Below, piece by piece: positions 1-12,326 of a DNA stretch of 64,000 nt. Source of the DNA: Nigrospora sphaerica (taxonomy: Eukaryota; Ascomycota; Sordariomycetes; Amphisphaeriales; Apiosporaceae); NCBI GenBank assembly GCA_018287875.1, contig JAGVVL010000002.1, positions 7,130,001-7,194,000 on the forward strand, given 5' to 3'. The notes under the pieces were generated by a model. It was given only the letters and a program-made list of their open reading frames with translations. It was not told the origin of the DNA and searched no databases. The stretch's first letter is position 1; the number at the start of each line of letters is the position of its first letter. A program made the translations under genes and the position numbers.

Positions 1-3000
1 GAGAGACTAGGAAGGGGCCGGGGAGATGGGCGGATTCTTCCCGGTACGCCTCGACCGCCATAGCAGCTGGCAGCAAAGGGGCGTCCTCCCATAACGCAAG
101 CCATGCTCGTTCAGCGAGATTCAGTGACTGCTTTGTAGTACAGCCCCTGAGGTTAGCTAGCATACAATAGTGTGGCCTTGCCCTTTCGCTACATTAGGCG
201 GCCGGCTTGTAGGAGTTACCCCTGGATGCAAGAGAGCAGCATGTCGCCTCATACTTCATTGAATGTGAAACTTACAGCATATTAATTCACCTGGAACCAC
301 CTGCCTTGGGTCAAGACACACGAATTATTGTCCATAATCTGAGTGGGCAGCGATGTTAATGTGAAAGAATAGACAATTACCCTCGTTCGGCAATGTAGTT
401 CATAAGTTCCAGTTCGCAATCAAACAGGCCTGTATACTGATTCCGTAACTATCTCTCCAACGCTCTAAACCAAATAGATGTAGCTTAAAGAGTCCGTAGG
501 TTGTCTATTTCAATATGGAAATAGATATACACTACCATGGTGGTAGGACGGCCGCACCCACAAGCAAACTGGTCTATCACTAGGACCCCATCCATCATGG
601 ATGGCTCTAGGATCCTTTAACTGGTCTTTTTGGCTGCAGAAGCTAATTTCGTAAAGGAGCCGAAATTTCGCTGCCTTTTATAGGCAAGTAATATTATGTG
701 GCAGAGTTGACCAAAGCACAGAACCAGATATCACAGTCGGAGTTCCCTCCCGCGATTCATCAGTAACGTGTGATTGCCATCGAGGCTTCTATGTAAGATT
801 CTACGCCTGGAGGCTGACGTCGATGCAATCGCCGGTCTATTTCGTGTTGGGAAACTTTTCGCCGACTCGGGAGAAGCTTTAGACATAGCCGTTGAGGCTC
901 GAGGTGACCAAATCCAGAAGGGTTGTTTGTAACAATTGAAGGCAGCAAGTGACAGATCCAAGCGTATACTGACTGGTATCAATGTAGTTGGCGACAGCGG
1001 GGTTATCCGGCTGTCTCGTCTGGCAGTGGTAGGCGGAAGCCCATTCCCCTACCTTAGATTCCTTCGCATTGATTGCAGCTTTGCTGGAAGTTACCACTAA
1101 AAATCCATCAGATATTCTTATCGCTAACAAGGAGACCGGGCAAAGCAAGAGACATCCGTACTTCTCTTGTGCAAAGATGGCGCCGCTGGAAGCGACTCTG
1201 AAACAATGATTGAGAATCATCGTGCTACAAATCGAAGGTGCTCTCGAGGCTCCGGTGTTGGTGTAATGAGCCTAGGCACTCAGGGATCCGTCATCCTCGA
1301 ATCACACGTCAATGTCGTAGCAGTCCCTGGTGTAACCGCTAGTGAGACCGTCAGCCATCGTGTTACCAAGAACGGTAAGAATAACGGCAGGCGTCTGGCA
1401 GCCTGGAATGGCATTTAGAGAGGCATGGGATCTCTGGAAACTACAGGACATTTGGGAGAGAAATGTCAGAGAAGGAGTAGGTAGCTCTTATGGCTTCAAT
1501 GGATCGTCCAGATACCAAGCCAAGCCGGTGAAGATTCCATGCTGAAGTTGCCCGTTCCCGCCGGTATTGTATACTCAAGGAAGGGCAGGCGGAAAGCACG
1601 TTTATGGAAGCCTCGAGTTCGTCCTTTGGCCATGAGCCCAAGAGACAATGCGGCGGGTGAAAGGGACTGCTACGATTTTGGAGGCGCCACAAAGTTCATC
1701 CTCTGTTGTTCACTTAGAAGGTCACCTCGAGAGCATGTTCATGTCAATAACTTTTAGGAACTAAATTTTCAAGGCGTCAATAGTCATGCATGTCGCTCCG
1801 TAAGCGTAGTATGTATGCAATATTCTAGTGGCAGGAGAGTTCGCTGGAAAGTCGGAGTGGAGATACGTTGAAGGCCCGAACTCCCAAGAATGGTGACATG
1901 GCACCAGAACTACCTAGATCGCCGCCTGTGACACGGTACAGACAATGCTTAGCCAGCAGGAAGGCATATTTGACCCGAGAATGGCCAGTTGGAACCTACC
2001 TAGCGTCTGCTTCTTGATCATCTCTTCCCCAGGTATGTGAGCACAGGTACCGAAGGAGTCTTGTAGATTGATATTGAGCTTCACGTGCGACTGGGCAGCG
2101 GGCTTTGCCGAAGTATGCCATGGCACCCTGTTTCGATATGCATGGTATGTAGGTAGAGGACTCATGTGATGAGCCCCACCGAGTAACCGCGGAAGGCAAC
2201 CTAGGAAAGGGCAAAATGAACAACGTTCCAGCTGGCGTGTGGCTTTGACGATTCTTAATACGCTGACACCCTATTGCATTCCACATCCGTCTTATGTAAT
2301 AATCAAAGTCCCGTGTCACGTATAAAAGGCATAACCGCAAAACAGGCTGGAGGTAGGGGGACGGTACTCAATGCCAAAGTCAACGTTTCAGGTGCTGCCA
2401 TCGGCAAAAGCCCGTCAGAGCTGAGCTCTAAAACAATATTGCAGTTCATAACACAGCCAGGATTCAATACTGATCTAGGTACTTAGACGTAGAGGAAGCA
2501 TTATCTCGGCGCTCTATTGACACTTGCGCATCCAAAATTGCTGGAATCCAGTGGGACAACAGAGCACCAGTGGGTATGCTGCCCATACAGGCATAAAGAC
2601 TGTCAAAGCCCACCGCATTATGCTTGGCACGGTGATATATATATTATATCACTCTGCATGGATTGGGTTTGGTACAAATCCGACCCGGCCTACCTATTGC
2701 CTGGAAGAAAAGAGGAAACGCAGGACATTGTTTTGGCTGGTTATCGAAGCTTTTCATCGTTTGACTGCTGATGGGCTGTAACCGTGGAGTTGCATCCATG
2801 AGCAACCATCAACCCAGGAGCAGCGATTCAAACAGAATCCCGTTTGTATGAGACGGGCTACAGTAGCAAAAGTTAAAAATTCCAGTCACCCATAAGAAAC
2901 GATATTTATTATTATCTGGCAGGACAGTAGTACCGACTGCTTTAATTTCTTCAGGTTTACAACATGCGTACGTTGCAGCGCAGATAGGGGTTATGTGGAG

Positions 3001-3673
3001 GAACTCGCTTCTGTTGATGGGCTAGGTAGAGAATAGAAATTGCGTGCTAGCGCTGGAGGGCGGATGTTACCTAGCTCAAAAGCAATTGCGCAGAAATAAA
3101 GTTTAAACTAGCCTATACTGAGTGGGGTCGACTTGAGAATAGCCCGTATACGGCGCCGACAATAGCCTTCAGCCCTAGGTAGGTAGTAGGGTCTCAGCAC
3201 TTCGGGACAGCGGCACAAGACAAACGCAAGTCCGATGACATTCAAAATCGAGGGCGGATATCCATGCCTTAAATCGTACCGGCCGTAAAGATCTATTGAG
3301 ACCGGGCGGCAGGCGACCCCGGCGTCGTGTATGGCATCGTTGGGTGGAAGAGGGTGAAAGGGTGATGAATGCCCTCGCGCAGCATCTCGGCTGGGTATAG
3401 GGGGCTGAATAAGTTTAAATGTACGGCGGGTACACTGTTCCTCCTAGTCCCAAACGTCTCTGGAAGCTGGATGTGCCTAGTCTCAAACCCGGTCCAATTC
3501 CAAGTGCATTGGCCGCTGGTTAGCCATTCTAAGGTTGGTAGATTTGCGCTAGGGGCAAAGCTCCATGAGGATATTGGGATCGCCTGCATTGTCTACTGGA
3601 AGGAGTCCCGAGCCACTGCTACAGTGAGACAACCGGGTAAGGAGGCATCTACACAGTAACAGATCCACGGGTG
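1..3673. other. Gene-poor stretch, no convincing gene
   Basis: No open frame here has a recognisable domain, codon bias or splice structure like the genes further right. Base composition is visibly less GC-rich than the genic part. The only protein-like trace is a 48-codon open frame at 786-932 on the + strand, described under findings. It could be old, mutated repeat DNA or simple intergenic sequence. Confidence 0.6.
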
Positions 3674-4774
3674 CTAAATGGCAGCGGCAGTGGCATCGGC
3701 CAGTAGGTGCGCCTTGCCCTGCTGGCGCAGAGCTTCGTGCACGGCCGTGAGAACTTCATGGTGCAGGTGCCGGGGGGCGGCGACGAAGCCGCAGTTGTGG
3801 ACCATCTTCCTGCCGGCCAAAACATCAATGTCCTTGCCGTCTATGTCGGTGATTTTGCCGCCGACCTCCTCAAACAGGAGCATTGCGCCAGCGTGGTCCC
3901 AGATTTTGCCGTGGCGATCGCGGCGCTTGTAGACCCAGACGGTGACGTTGGCCACGCCCAGGGCCAGCGTGACCCAGCGCGGGACCCAGCCGAGCAGATC
4001 GCTCCCCGGAAACGAAACGCCCAGGTTCTTCATGACGAGCTCGTGGACGTCGTCGACTCCCGAGTCCAGCGTCTTGAAACACGTTACCGACTTGAGGCCG
4101 TCGCGGGGGGTGGTTTCGGCGTGTGGCTCGACCCTTCGGCTCTCATCTCCTTCGCGGGCGACCAGGGGGCGAACATGGGTGCCGTGGCCTCTGACAGCGG
4201 AGACGATACAACCCCGGCCGGTGGCATCGACCGTGTCGTTGGCTATCCGGGACGGGGGATCCGAGGGTATGGTAGGGCAGCCGACAGCACTCATGACCTG
4301 CTTCCCGCCGTCCAGAAGTGCGACGTTGATGGCGTAAGCCTGGCCCAACACGAAGGTTTTAGTCCCGTCAATGGGGTCAAAGACCCAAGTTCTCGCGGAG
4401 TTTGGTCCGCCTTGGCCCCAATCCACCATCTCACAGAGCTCGTCGGTGTCTGCGGGCAGTTTGCACTGCGACCGGGCCTCGTCATCCTGGGCCAACCGCT
4501 GAAGCAGCTCCCACACGCGCTGGAGCAGGACGGGGTTGCGGCGGAGGTCGTCGGAGGATTCCTCGCCGACGAACCGGTCGGCCGGGAAGGCGTGGTGGAT
4601 GGTGGCGGTGAGGAGGGCCTGGATGGCAAAGTCGGCGACCGTGACGGGACTCAGGTCATCCTTCTCGATGACGCCCTTGTCCTCGGCTGTGATGACGGCG
4701 CGGCTGAGCTTCGCGGCCTGGCGGATGGCGCCTATGGCCGTTTGTAGTTCCTGGGCGTAGGGGGAGGCGTCCAT
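3674..4774 (-). CDS. 3'(2'),5'-bisphosphate nucleotidase-like enzyme (inositol monophosphatase superfamily)
   Basis: Single exon, 366 aa. The family (Met22/Hal2 clan) is a Mg2+-dependent, lithium-sensitive phosphatase that removes the 3'-phosphate of PAP/PAPS in sulfate assimilation. Seen here: the metal-site acidic pair GEES (E71-E72), the signature DPIDGT at 133-138, and the C-terminal WDHAGAML segment with the third metal Asp and the start of the last helix. Length matches the family (about 350-370). The start at MDASPYAQEL is preferred because the family begins near this YAxEL block; an in-frame ATG lies four codons upstream (4786). The residues after the signature read KTFVLG rather than the KGFLRG usual in Met22, so this may be a paralogue with somewhat different substrate preference. 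Divergent from the gene at 6409. Confidence 0.85.
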   Translation of the reverse strand: MDASPYAQELQTAIGAIRQAAKLSRAVITAEDKGVIEKDDLSPVTVADFAIQALLTATIHHAFPADRFVGEESSDDLRRNPVLLQRVWELLQRLAQDDEARSQCKLPADTDELCEMVDWGQGGPNSARTWVFDPIDGTKTFVLGQAYAINVALLDGGKQVMSAVGCPTIPSDPPSRIANDTVDATGRGCIVSAVRGHGTHVRPLVAREGDESRRVEPHAETTPRDGLKSVTCFKTLDSGVDDVHELVMKNLGVSFPGSDLLGWVPRWVTLALGVANVTVWVYKRRDRHGKIWDHAGAMLLFEEVGGKITDIDGKDIDVLAGRKMVHNCGFVAAPRHLHHEVLTAVHEALRQQGKAHLLADATAAAI

Positions 4775-6408
4775 GTCTACATACATGCACGCAAGTGCCA
4801 ACTTCGTACCTAAGTAGGCAGGGGTTGATGGGGTTCGGCGCGACCGCGTGGCTAGGCGGTATTGGAGGCGCAAAAGGAGTGGCGTGAAGTAAGAGGGGGG
4901 GGATGGAATGGAGCCGAGCTGGTTTTGACCGGGCTGATTCTTGGGTTTCCCGTCCTTCTATTGCTCTCTGTTTGTCACTCGACGAGACTCCAGGAAATGA
5001 GTAACTCCCTCAGGATCATGGCCGGGCACGAATCCTGTGCAATAGCGCTGGTTGTATGTACGGGCCAAGGATAGCGACTGCAAAACCCTATCTACATCAG
5101 GTAGGTACTTAGGTAGGAGACGTGGCTGTCGCGGGCGCTCCTGGCGATCTGAGCCACAACCCCCGCGGCCGCCTTTCCGGGGAAGTACCGGCCCGTCCGT
5201 CATCAGCCAATAGGATGCGAGTGATTGGTCCGCTGGGTAGCATCGCGGCTCCCAGTGCCCACCGCGAGTGGTCACGCTCAGACTTTTCAGCCTGACCACC
5301 TGGCGCACCTCGGGTTTATGCAGGGCTGTCCACCCCCCCGTTCGTGTGCCTGGTTGTGCCTGGTCTGATCCCTTGATCCCCCCTCCCTTCTCCATTCCGA
5401 CCGCCAGCCCTGCTCGGGTGGCCATGACTCGCCGTTGTCCATCACCCTGCCTATGACTTGTCCGCAGGTGCAGCCGCAGTTCGGCGCCTTCAGCTCCAGC
5501 CGGGGAACGCTACAGGTGACGACGGCGCACGTCGAGTCCCCTGAAGCGTCGGTTCGGATCTAGCACCGGCGATCGCCCGGCTGGCTGTCTGGCGTGCCGC
5601 TTTGCAACCATGGTTGTGTGCAACCTTCCCCTCTGGGGGCGCCACCCACGCGGGATGTCATGCCTCGCCTGTATGTGCCTTTGCGTACTACTACACGCCT
5701 CACGGGAGAAATACCAGGACTCTTTCCCCCCGGGGTCATGTCACGCTCACGGCCTTGATGTAGCAAACCGGCAGGACCTTCAAGACGATCCCCTCTCCTA
5801 CAACTACCTACCTACCGTGTAGTTGCACTATGCGGCCAGCATTCTTCGTGCTGACGCTGCACGTCTGCATGCTACTGCCGAGCGCCAAGCGCGTGCTGTG
5901 GTCCGCCCACTTCCGCCCCAGTTACCCGTCTGCCGCCGGCGTCGTGCCCCGCAAGTCTTGCTCAGTCTAGCAGGCCTGTTGACTCTGCCAAGTCGCATTC
6001 TCCAGGGGCTTCGTGATATATTCGGATTAGGCCGGGCAGCACCCCGGCCCTCGAGATTACAGCTGGTACCTTCTTGCAGGAAGCAGTTTCACACCCGCCA
6101 GGTTTTACTGCCGACGGGCCAAACCCGCAGGTGATATGGGACTGGGATGCGGGAGCGCCCACACCCTCTTTAGCAGCCGCCTTCCCTTCCCCAAACCAAC
6201 CGAGTCGAGAGGCAGATGGGGGCCAAGTCACCGTCTTGTCCTCACATCACCTCCCGCCGAAGCATCCGCAACTTATCCCATTCGCGTCTCCCCGGCCCCT
6301 GGGCGGCTGAAATGCGCGATACCTCGAGGAGAGCTTCCATGAGCAGTTCATGGCCTTTACCTGAAGTCCGACTGCCATCCTGCCCGCGACGCAACGTCCC
6401 TTGACGCC
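4775..6408. other. Divergent intergenic region
   Basis: Shared upstream region of the nucleotidase-like gene (-) and the PTH11-like gene (+). I see no gene in it. It contains several copies of the TACCTACC/GGTAGGTA tetramer-type motif (around 5100-5115 and 5803-5820) that also appears in other intergenic stretches of this window. Confidence 0.5.
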
Positions 6409-7874
6409 ATGGCCCAAAACCCGTTCGGCAATCCTGCCGAGAACTTTGTCTATGCGCCTATCAACTTGAACGAGCCAATGCCGATGGCCAACCGTAAAGA
6501 AACCATATTCGGGCTCATCATCAGTTTTCTGGTACGCCCTATCGCCTCGTCGTTGCGTGTCGTCAACCGCCTCTCACCCTGTTGCTAGTTTCTCTCCTGG
6601 GTATGCTGTAGTCTGCGACTGTATACTCGCCTTGTTATCGTGCGTGCCGCTTGGTGGGACGACTTCTTCGTCGCTCTCTATTTGGTCAGTCGGCGTCGCC
6701 CTTTCCCGAGCGAACATTCCTTTCTCACAAGCCTACCTTCACAGATCACGACGACGGTTGGATGTATAGCTATTTGCGTTTGTGAGTGACTGATCAGGAT
6801 ACGCACCCTACGCCCCCTCGACTGACAGCTCGCAGCTGTACAATTCGGCTTTGGGCAGCACGTATTGAAGCTGGAGAATTGGCAGATCCAATCATTTTTG
6901 AAGGTCCGTCGAGACGACCCATCGGAAAGTGCCTCGCTAACCCACAGCAGGCTTTCTATGTGTGCAATGCCACATATGTTACTTCGACAACCCTGATCAA
7001 GCTCGCCCTGTTATTTCAGTTTGTCCGCATCTTCCAGCGCGGCACGCTGACCCGTAACATTGTCGTTGGCCTCATCGTTTTTACCTCGCTGTGGGGAACG
7101 GCATACACCATCATGGCCTGGATGCCTTGTATTCCTCTCGAAACTTTCTGGCATCCCTTCGATACTGACAAAGGAATTTGCTATGGCTTCGGGGCCAATA
7201 GCCCGAAGCCCTTCGTCGCGACCTTCGAGAGCCATACCGCCGTTAACATGATCCTCGACATCGTCGTCTTAATTATCCCCGTGCCTCTAATGTGGAAAGA
7301 GAGGAGCAATCTTCCCGCTCGCCTGAGGCTCATGGGCTTGTTGACTATGGGCTCGATGTAAGTGCCTACATACCCTCTTTACCTCTGATTTTTTGGGCAG
7401 CACGAAGCTCACATAATTCGCAGTGTCATTGTCCTGGCGAGCTGGCGTTTACAGACCATTGTGAGCCATCAAGTTGCAACATGGCCGACGCGCGACCCGA
7501 CCTGGTACGGCCCGATCAGCATTCTTTTGGCTGCCCTGGAGGTACTGGCCGCGAGCATATGCGCCAGCGTGCCTATATTCTGGCCCGTGGTGACGAGTTC
7601 CTGGGGCAAGATCTTTGTCACCAAGGAGATCCAAGTCACGTCGGAGAGCCGCTTCGGCGATGAGGTGGACACAGACGTCTTGACGGGACGCCAGCACAGC
7701 CGATCGGGGAGCGACGGCAATCTGAGCCGGTCCGAGCGGGACAAGACGGGTTACTACCGCGACTCGTATGTCCTGCGCCAGGTTGACCCGCTGCGAAAAT
7801 CGGTGGAGCGAGTGCAGGTCAGTGCCTCGCAAGGTAATCAAGACGACGACGCCAGGAAATGGGTCAAGCTATGA
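6409..7874 (+). CDS. PTH11-like integral membrane protein, fungal rhodopsin domain
   Basis: Six exons: 6409-6531, 6589-6684, 6745-6781, 6836-6903, 6951-7357 and 7424-7874, giving 393 aa. Each intron (47-66 bp) begins GT and ends AG, and removing them restores one frame. The product has seven hydrophobic stretches of the fungal rhodopsin-domain family (PTH11-related receptors): early LRLYTR and WWDDFF motifs after helix 1, a central FGFGQH element, YVTSTTLIKLALL, and TWYGPISILLAALEVLAASIC before the last helix. The 130-residue hydrophilic tail is Ser/Arg/Asp-rich and probably cytoplasmic. There is no CFEM cysteine domain and no signal peptide, so it belongs to the CFEM-less subgroup. Such proteins are proposed plasma-membrane sensors; the ligand cannot be predicted. 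Exon 4 start (6836) is the least certain junction. Confidence 0.82.
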
Positions 7875-9658
7875 GCAATTTTTAGGTCTATTTCTTCAAG
7901 TTCCAACCGCACACGATGCTTTTCTCATTCGCCCTATTCGCGATCGCGTCATCTCGGGAGGCTGACAGCTGCCTTGTCATACCGAATGCAGTTGTATATC
8001 GCTGTGGCTAAAGCCTTGTTCATCTGCAGCCCGTGCGTAATCGACCTCGGAATCCGGCAGGCCGTGCTACGTGAGCTGCTACTCGATCCTCACTCATCAC
8101 AGGTGCAGCCTCGTTCCTCTGCTGCAGGCACTTGCCCCTTGGGCAATGTCTACTCCCTGCGGACATCCAGTTCAGGTCTTTCCTCATGATGGCTATCATA
8201 CTCTCGTCCCTCAGAACCGGCCCGGACCCGCTTTCAACTCCGCTGGGGGTAGGGAGAGAGGCCCAGCGCTGACGTTGTGGAAATGTGCGCACGGGGCGGG
8301 GAGACGCACGTTTAGAAAATGAAAGGAGCAGCACCACAACTCCGGAACCGGCCCCGCCGAAGGCTGTCTCGAGCGAATGATTGGATGCGTGAGCGGCAAA
8401 GTTGCGGGCAGCTCCGACGGAAAGAGAAGGGAAAAAAAACAGAAACCCGGCCATTGCATTACCCGTGTATAACAAAGGGGGCGGGCGGCGTCTTCCGGTG
8501 TGCGCCCACAACAACCGATGATGTATACATCATGGCACTGGCTGTCACTTTGCGCAGACCTGTTCCCTGCGCCATGGACCGGCGTGGGTGGGCAGTGTTT
8601 CAAACCTAGCCGCCCACGAACGAGTCATTGCTACTTCTTTTCCCTGCTTTTTGTAGAGCAGCCCCCGCCGACGACCAACGACGACTGCACTTTGGGCTCC
8701 GGTAGCCGACACCTTCGGTGCCAAGGCACAGCAACGGACCCTCCGATGTGGCCGTACCATGATATCGGATATTGTATTCTTTTTTTTTATCTGGAACCGT
8801 CTCGGCGCCGGGTTCCCTCCCCGCCTTCATCACGTTTTCCTCGGCCAGTCTTGACAACGTGGCCCCGGGATCGGCGCGTGCCGGCTTTCTACTGCCGTTG
8901 GGCGGCTCCATCCGTGACACTGCCGATCCGAGGCTGTGGGAGAGACCTCTATCGGCTTTATCCGTCGTCCAACCGGGGGAAGGGGGATGCCCTGCAGTCT
9001 TACCGGTCCCCAGTCCTCTTTCCGAGGCCGATCAGGCAGCCTTGCAGGTGCCGCGTGGGAGATGTACCACGTCCAGGAGACCGATCATGTGCGTGAAGGC
9101 GGCCCGGCTGGGGACGACTGCCGGGCACGTGGCCCCCTTGAATCTGACAGAACACCTGGGAAAGGTCGCCATACCTTGTGCCCTTTCATTACTTGACACC
9201 GGCCTCCAGGTACGGTACGGAGAACCTATATGGTGCCGCCACCCAGCTGTTGGATACGGCTAAAGGGGAGGCCAAAAGCATAAATCCCCGCTGATGCTAC
9301 CAGTGCCACTGCAACAAATCCACTATAGGGTTATGGGCCTGGCCGATGCTGGCCGGCTGCTTCCGCGTAGTGAATAAAAGACGCGGCGACGAAGGAAGAG
9401 TCACAGATAAGATAAACTTGGAAGTCAAGGGGAGAAGTGTGGAGGTTGCTGCAGTCGCGAAACGCGTCCATACTGTGTACTGATGGGCTCGATTGGCTGC
9501 GTACATTCTGCAGGCCGCGTCATCAGGAAACCCTGAAAATCCAAAGCTAAAAAAGTGCCCATGGAAGCACACGCCATGTTCCAGTACAAAAGAGGAGCAT
9601 GCTCCTGTCTTTCTCCTACCTCCCAAGATGAAGAGGCTTGTATATGCGCTTTATCTCT
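7875..9658. other. Intergenic region between convergent genes
   Basis: Follows the PTH11-like gene and the 3' end of the WW-domain gene on the other strand. Several open frames exist on both strands but none shows domains or consistent splicing. A short T-run sits at about 8780-8790. I see nothing else in it. Confidence 0.5.
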
Positions 9659-10863
9659 TTAGTCGTCGCCGTATTCCTCTTCATAAGCCTCCTCGTACTC
9701 CTCCTGGTATGCTTCCCGGGCTTCTTCGAGAGCCTCCCGGTCCGAGCTGCTGGCACTTGAGGAGGCAGCATCGTCGAGGGCCTCCTGGTATTCCTCACGG
9801 GCCTCGGCCAACGACGAATGGTCGCTCTCATCGATAGGAGGAGGGGCGATGGGAGGGCCATCTTCGTAAGACTGGTGCTGGCTGTACTGAGGGGCGTAAG
9901 ATTGCTGCTGGGGAGCTTCAGCAAGCTCTGCCTTTCTTGCCTTTTCCTCGTCGTCGGAGTCGTCTATGTTATGTTAGACACGGCATTATGTATTCGCGCG
10001 TCTGGTGGGGTGTGGGGCTTACCGAGAGCGTTTGCCAATAAGGCACCACCAACGGCACCGGCTGCTAGACCTCCAGCAGCACCCAAGAGCATGCCGCTGG
10101 AGTTGGACTTCTCCTTCTTACCCGAGTAGGGGTCGTTTCCTCCAGGAGCACCATAGCCCGGCTGGCCTCCGTAGCCTCCAGGAGCACCATAGCCCGGCTG
10201 GCCTCCGTAGCCTCCAGGGGGGCCGTAGCCCGGCTGGCCGCCGTATCCCTGGGGCTGTCCGTAGCCACCCGGGCCTCCGTAGCTGCCCTGTTGGGGAGGG
10301 TAGCCACCACCGGGGTGCGGCGAGCCGTAGCCACGGGAACCGTCGTCGGGCGGCGGCGGGCCGGAGGGTGGGGCGTGGTAGCCGGGAGCCTCCCACTGGG
10401 AGCGTCCGGTCGCCTTCTCGACGTAGTACCAACGCTGGTGCTGCTGGTCCCACTGGGGGAGCCAGCCCTCGGGAATGGGGGGCTTGTCGCTAGGCGGCGA
10501 GTATACAGGACCAGGCTGGGCGCCGCCGTACGACTGCTGGGGTGGCACTGGCGGCGGGTAGTTCCCTCCGTAGCCAGGCGGCGGAGGTGCTTGCTGGTAG
10601 GACTGGGGCGGGCCAGCGCCTCCGGGATAGCCGGCGTGGTCAGGCTGGCCGTAGCCGCTATGGGTGCGTTGCTGTTCTGCGGTCGACACAAGTACAGATT
10701 AGCCTCGGCGTGACCGGAACATCGGCACCAGAATGGAGGACCGGCCGCGTAACTCACCAGGCGGCGGCGGCGGCTGCTGTTGCCGTTCATCCTTGTCCTT
10801 ATCCTTGTCACCGCCTAAATTCAAGTCGTCAAACTTGTCGGCGAGTTTCTTGAAAAAAGACAT
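9659..10863 (-). CDS. WW-domain protein with Gly/Tyr/Pro repeats, glycine zipper and acidic tail
   Basis: Three exons, complement of 10758-10863, 10023-10676 and 9659-9963; 354 aa. Order of parts: N-terminal amphipathic MSFFKKLADKFDDLNL segment with a charged DK run; a Pro/Gln/Tyr-rich linker; a WW domain at about residues 105-134 (W108, Y119-Y120, W130, P133), which binds proline-rich ligands; Gly/Tyr/Pro repeats at about 160-215 including GGYGGQPGYG units; a glycine-zipper-like hydrophobic segment at 230-253 (GAAGG...AGAVGG); then an acidic C-terminus with two related helices (SLAEAREEYQEALDD and ALEEAREAYQEEYEE). Each part is seen in sequence; partner and function are unknown. It lies head-to-head with the metacaspase, whose prodomain is also Gly/Tyr/Pro-rich. 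Confidence 0.85.
10139..10246 (-). repeat. 36-bp coding tandem repeat, three units
   Basis: Inside the WW-domain gene. Units 10139-10174 and 10175-10210 are identical over 36 bp; a third unit, 10211-10246, is diverged. In frame they encode 12-residue Gly/Tyr/Gln/Pro repeats. The perfect identity of the first two suggests recent duplication or ongoing copy-number change. Confidence 0.9.
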
Positions 10864-12326
10864 GATGGGATGTGATGGGGGATGTTGGTGTTGGTGGTGA
10901 TGGAGGGGCCGATGCTGAACGAGATGCGGAGGGGACGATGATTGCGCGAGATTCCGAGGACAACTCCAACTGTTTTTATCCCACAACCAGCCTCCAGGCA
11001 GACCGCGCCACGGCCCGGGACGTCGAGCAAGGGAGGCCGCCCGACGACTTGCCGTGTGCTGCTGGTGCCGGTGCTGGTGCTACCTCCCATACATACTGTT
11101 GCTGCTGCTGCTACCGTGGCCGCCCGCGATAAGAGGAGAGAGACAGGATGTACCTACTCTACCTACCTACCTTAGCATGGGGGTTGCCTCCCATTCCCAG
11201 CAGCCACGGTGGTCCTCTCGCCCTCGGCCCTCCCCCGCAGCTGTGCGACAATTCTACGAGTACTCACTAAGCATGACTGTCGCTGCGTCGTTTTCACCAG
11301 TGCCAAGCCGGATAAGTGGCAACGCAAACGGTGCCCAGGTGCTGCCCCCAAGCAGCCGCGATGGGTCTCGGGAGCTCGTCGCCAAGGGTTTACCAAGCCC
11401 AAGGGCTGTCGTTAGTCGCGCGAGCTCTGCGGTCTGACGACAGCTTCTTGCAACAGCTCCAAACCGCGACACGCTGTGATTGGTGCCGGGCGGTTCCGGG
11501 CAGGGCCACCGTTCACAACGGCACTAGCGGCTCTGAATCTGAAGCCTCCAACCTCAGTCGGGGCCCCTGGACGCCCCTCCATAGGCGCCCTTCTACGGCC
11601 CTGCTGCCCCTCCACGCCCCTCCGTGGATCCATTGCTCTTTCGAGCCGTCAACCACTGGAGCACCCACGGCCCCCGATGGCGCAACGTCTCCGACGGCTC
11701 CGAATTGGCTTAGGTTCTACCGATGTACTTTGGTGCCGCTGTGGCTGGCTCAAGGTTTTGGCTGGCACGCTGCGTTCTGGCATCGCAGCAGCCTCTTGAG
11801 ACCAGACAAATGGGCCCTTGCGAATGGGCATCTACCTACCTCTGTGTGCTGCCCCGCCCCCTCCCGGTTCCGTGTTACCTGTGTGAATCATTCCATGTAT
11901 GGGAATCCCTGCCTGGGCCGCCTTTCCTTACTACGGAGTACTGCACTCGCTTTTATGTCGTGAATAGAAGAAGAGGCTTACGTGAGGTAAGTGTGGTGCA
12001 TCTGGCATGGAAGCACGAGGTACGGGCGGCATCACTCTTTGTTAGTGCGTACGTGGTGCCGGCATTCCATTGAGGTAGGTGGGATGTAGGTTTGCCCCCC
12101 CATATTTACTTTTGCCCATTCCGTTTCGAAGTCGCTCCCACACAAGACCAACTCAGCACACCCCCCAGCTGCAGGTCGACCCCTACGTCTCCGCCTGCCG
12201 GTCTGCGACTATCCATCACACCTCCCATCTATTCGTCCTCCTCATCTGCCTTTCACCTCATTTACGCATCACCTTCTGGAAACCCGTTCCCACCCATTCC
12301 CGATTACCCTCGCCCAACCAAACGCA
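10864..12326. other. Divergent promoter region of the WW-protein and metacaspase genes
   Basis: Separates two head-to-head genes. It holds a short GCT/CTG-type trinucleotide run near 11097-11112, a TACC tandem run near 11160-11172 and a CT-rich stretch before the metacaspase start. No gene is evident, although GC-rich open frames exist in several phases. Confidence 0.5.
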
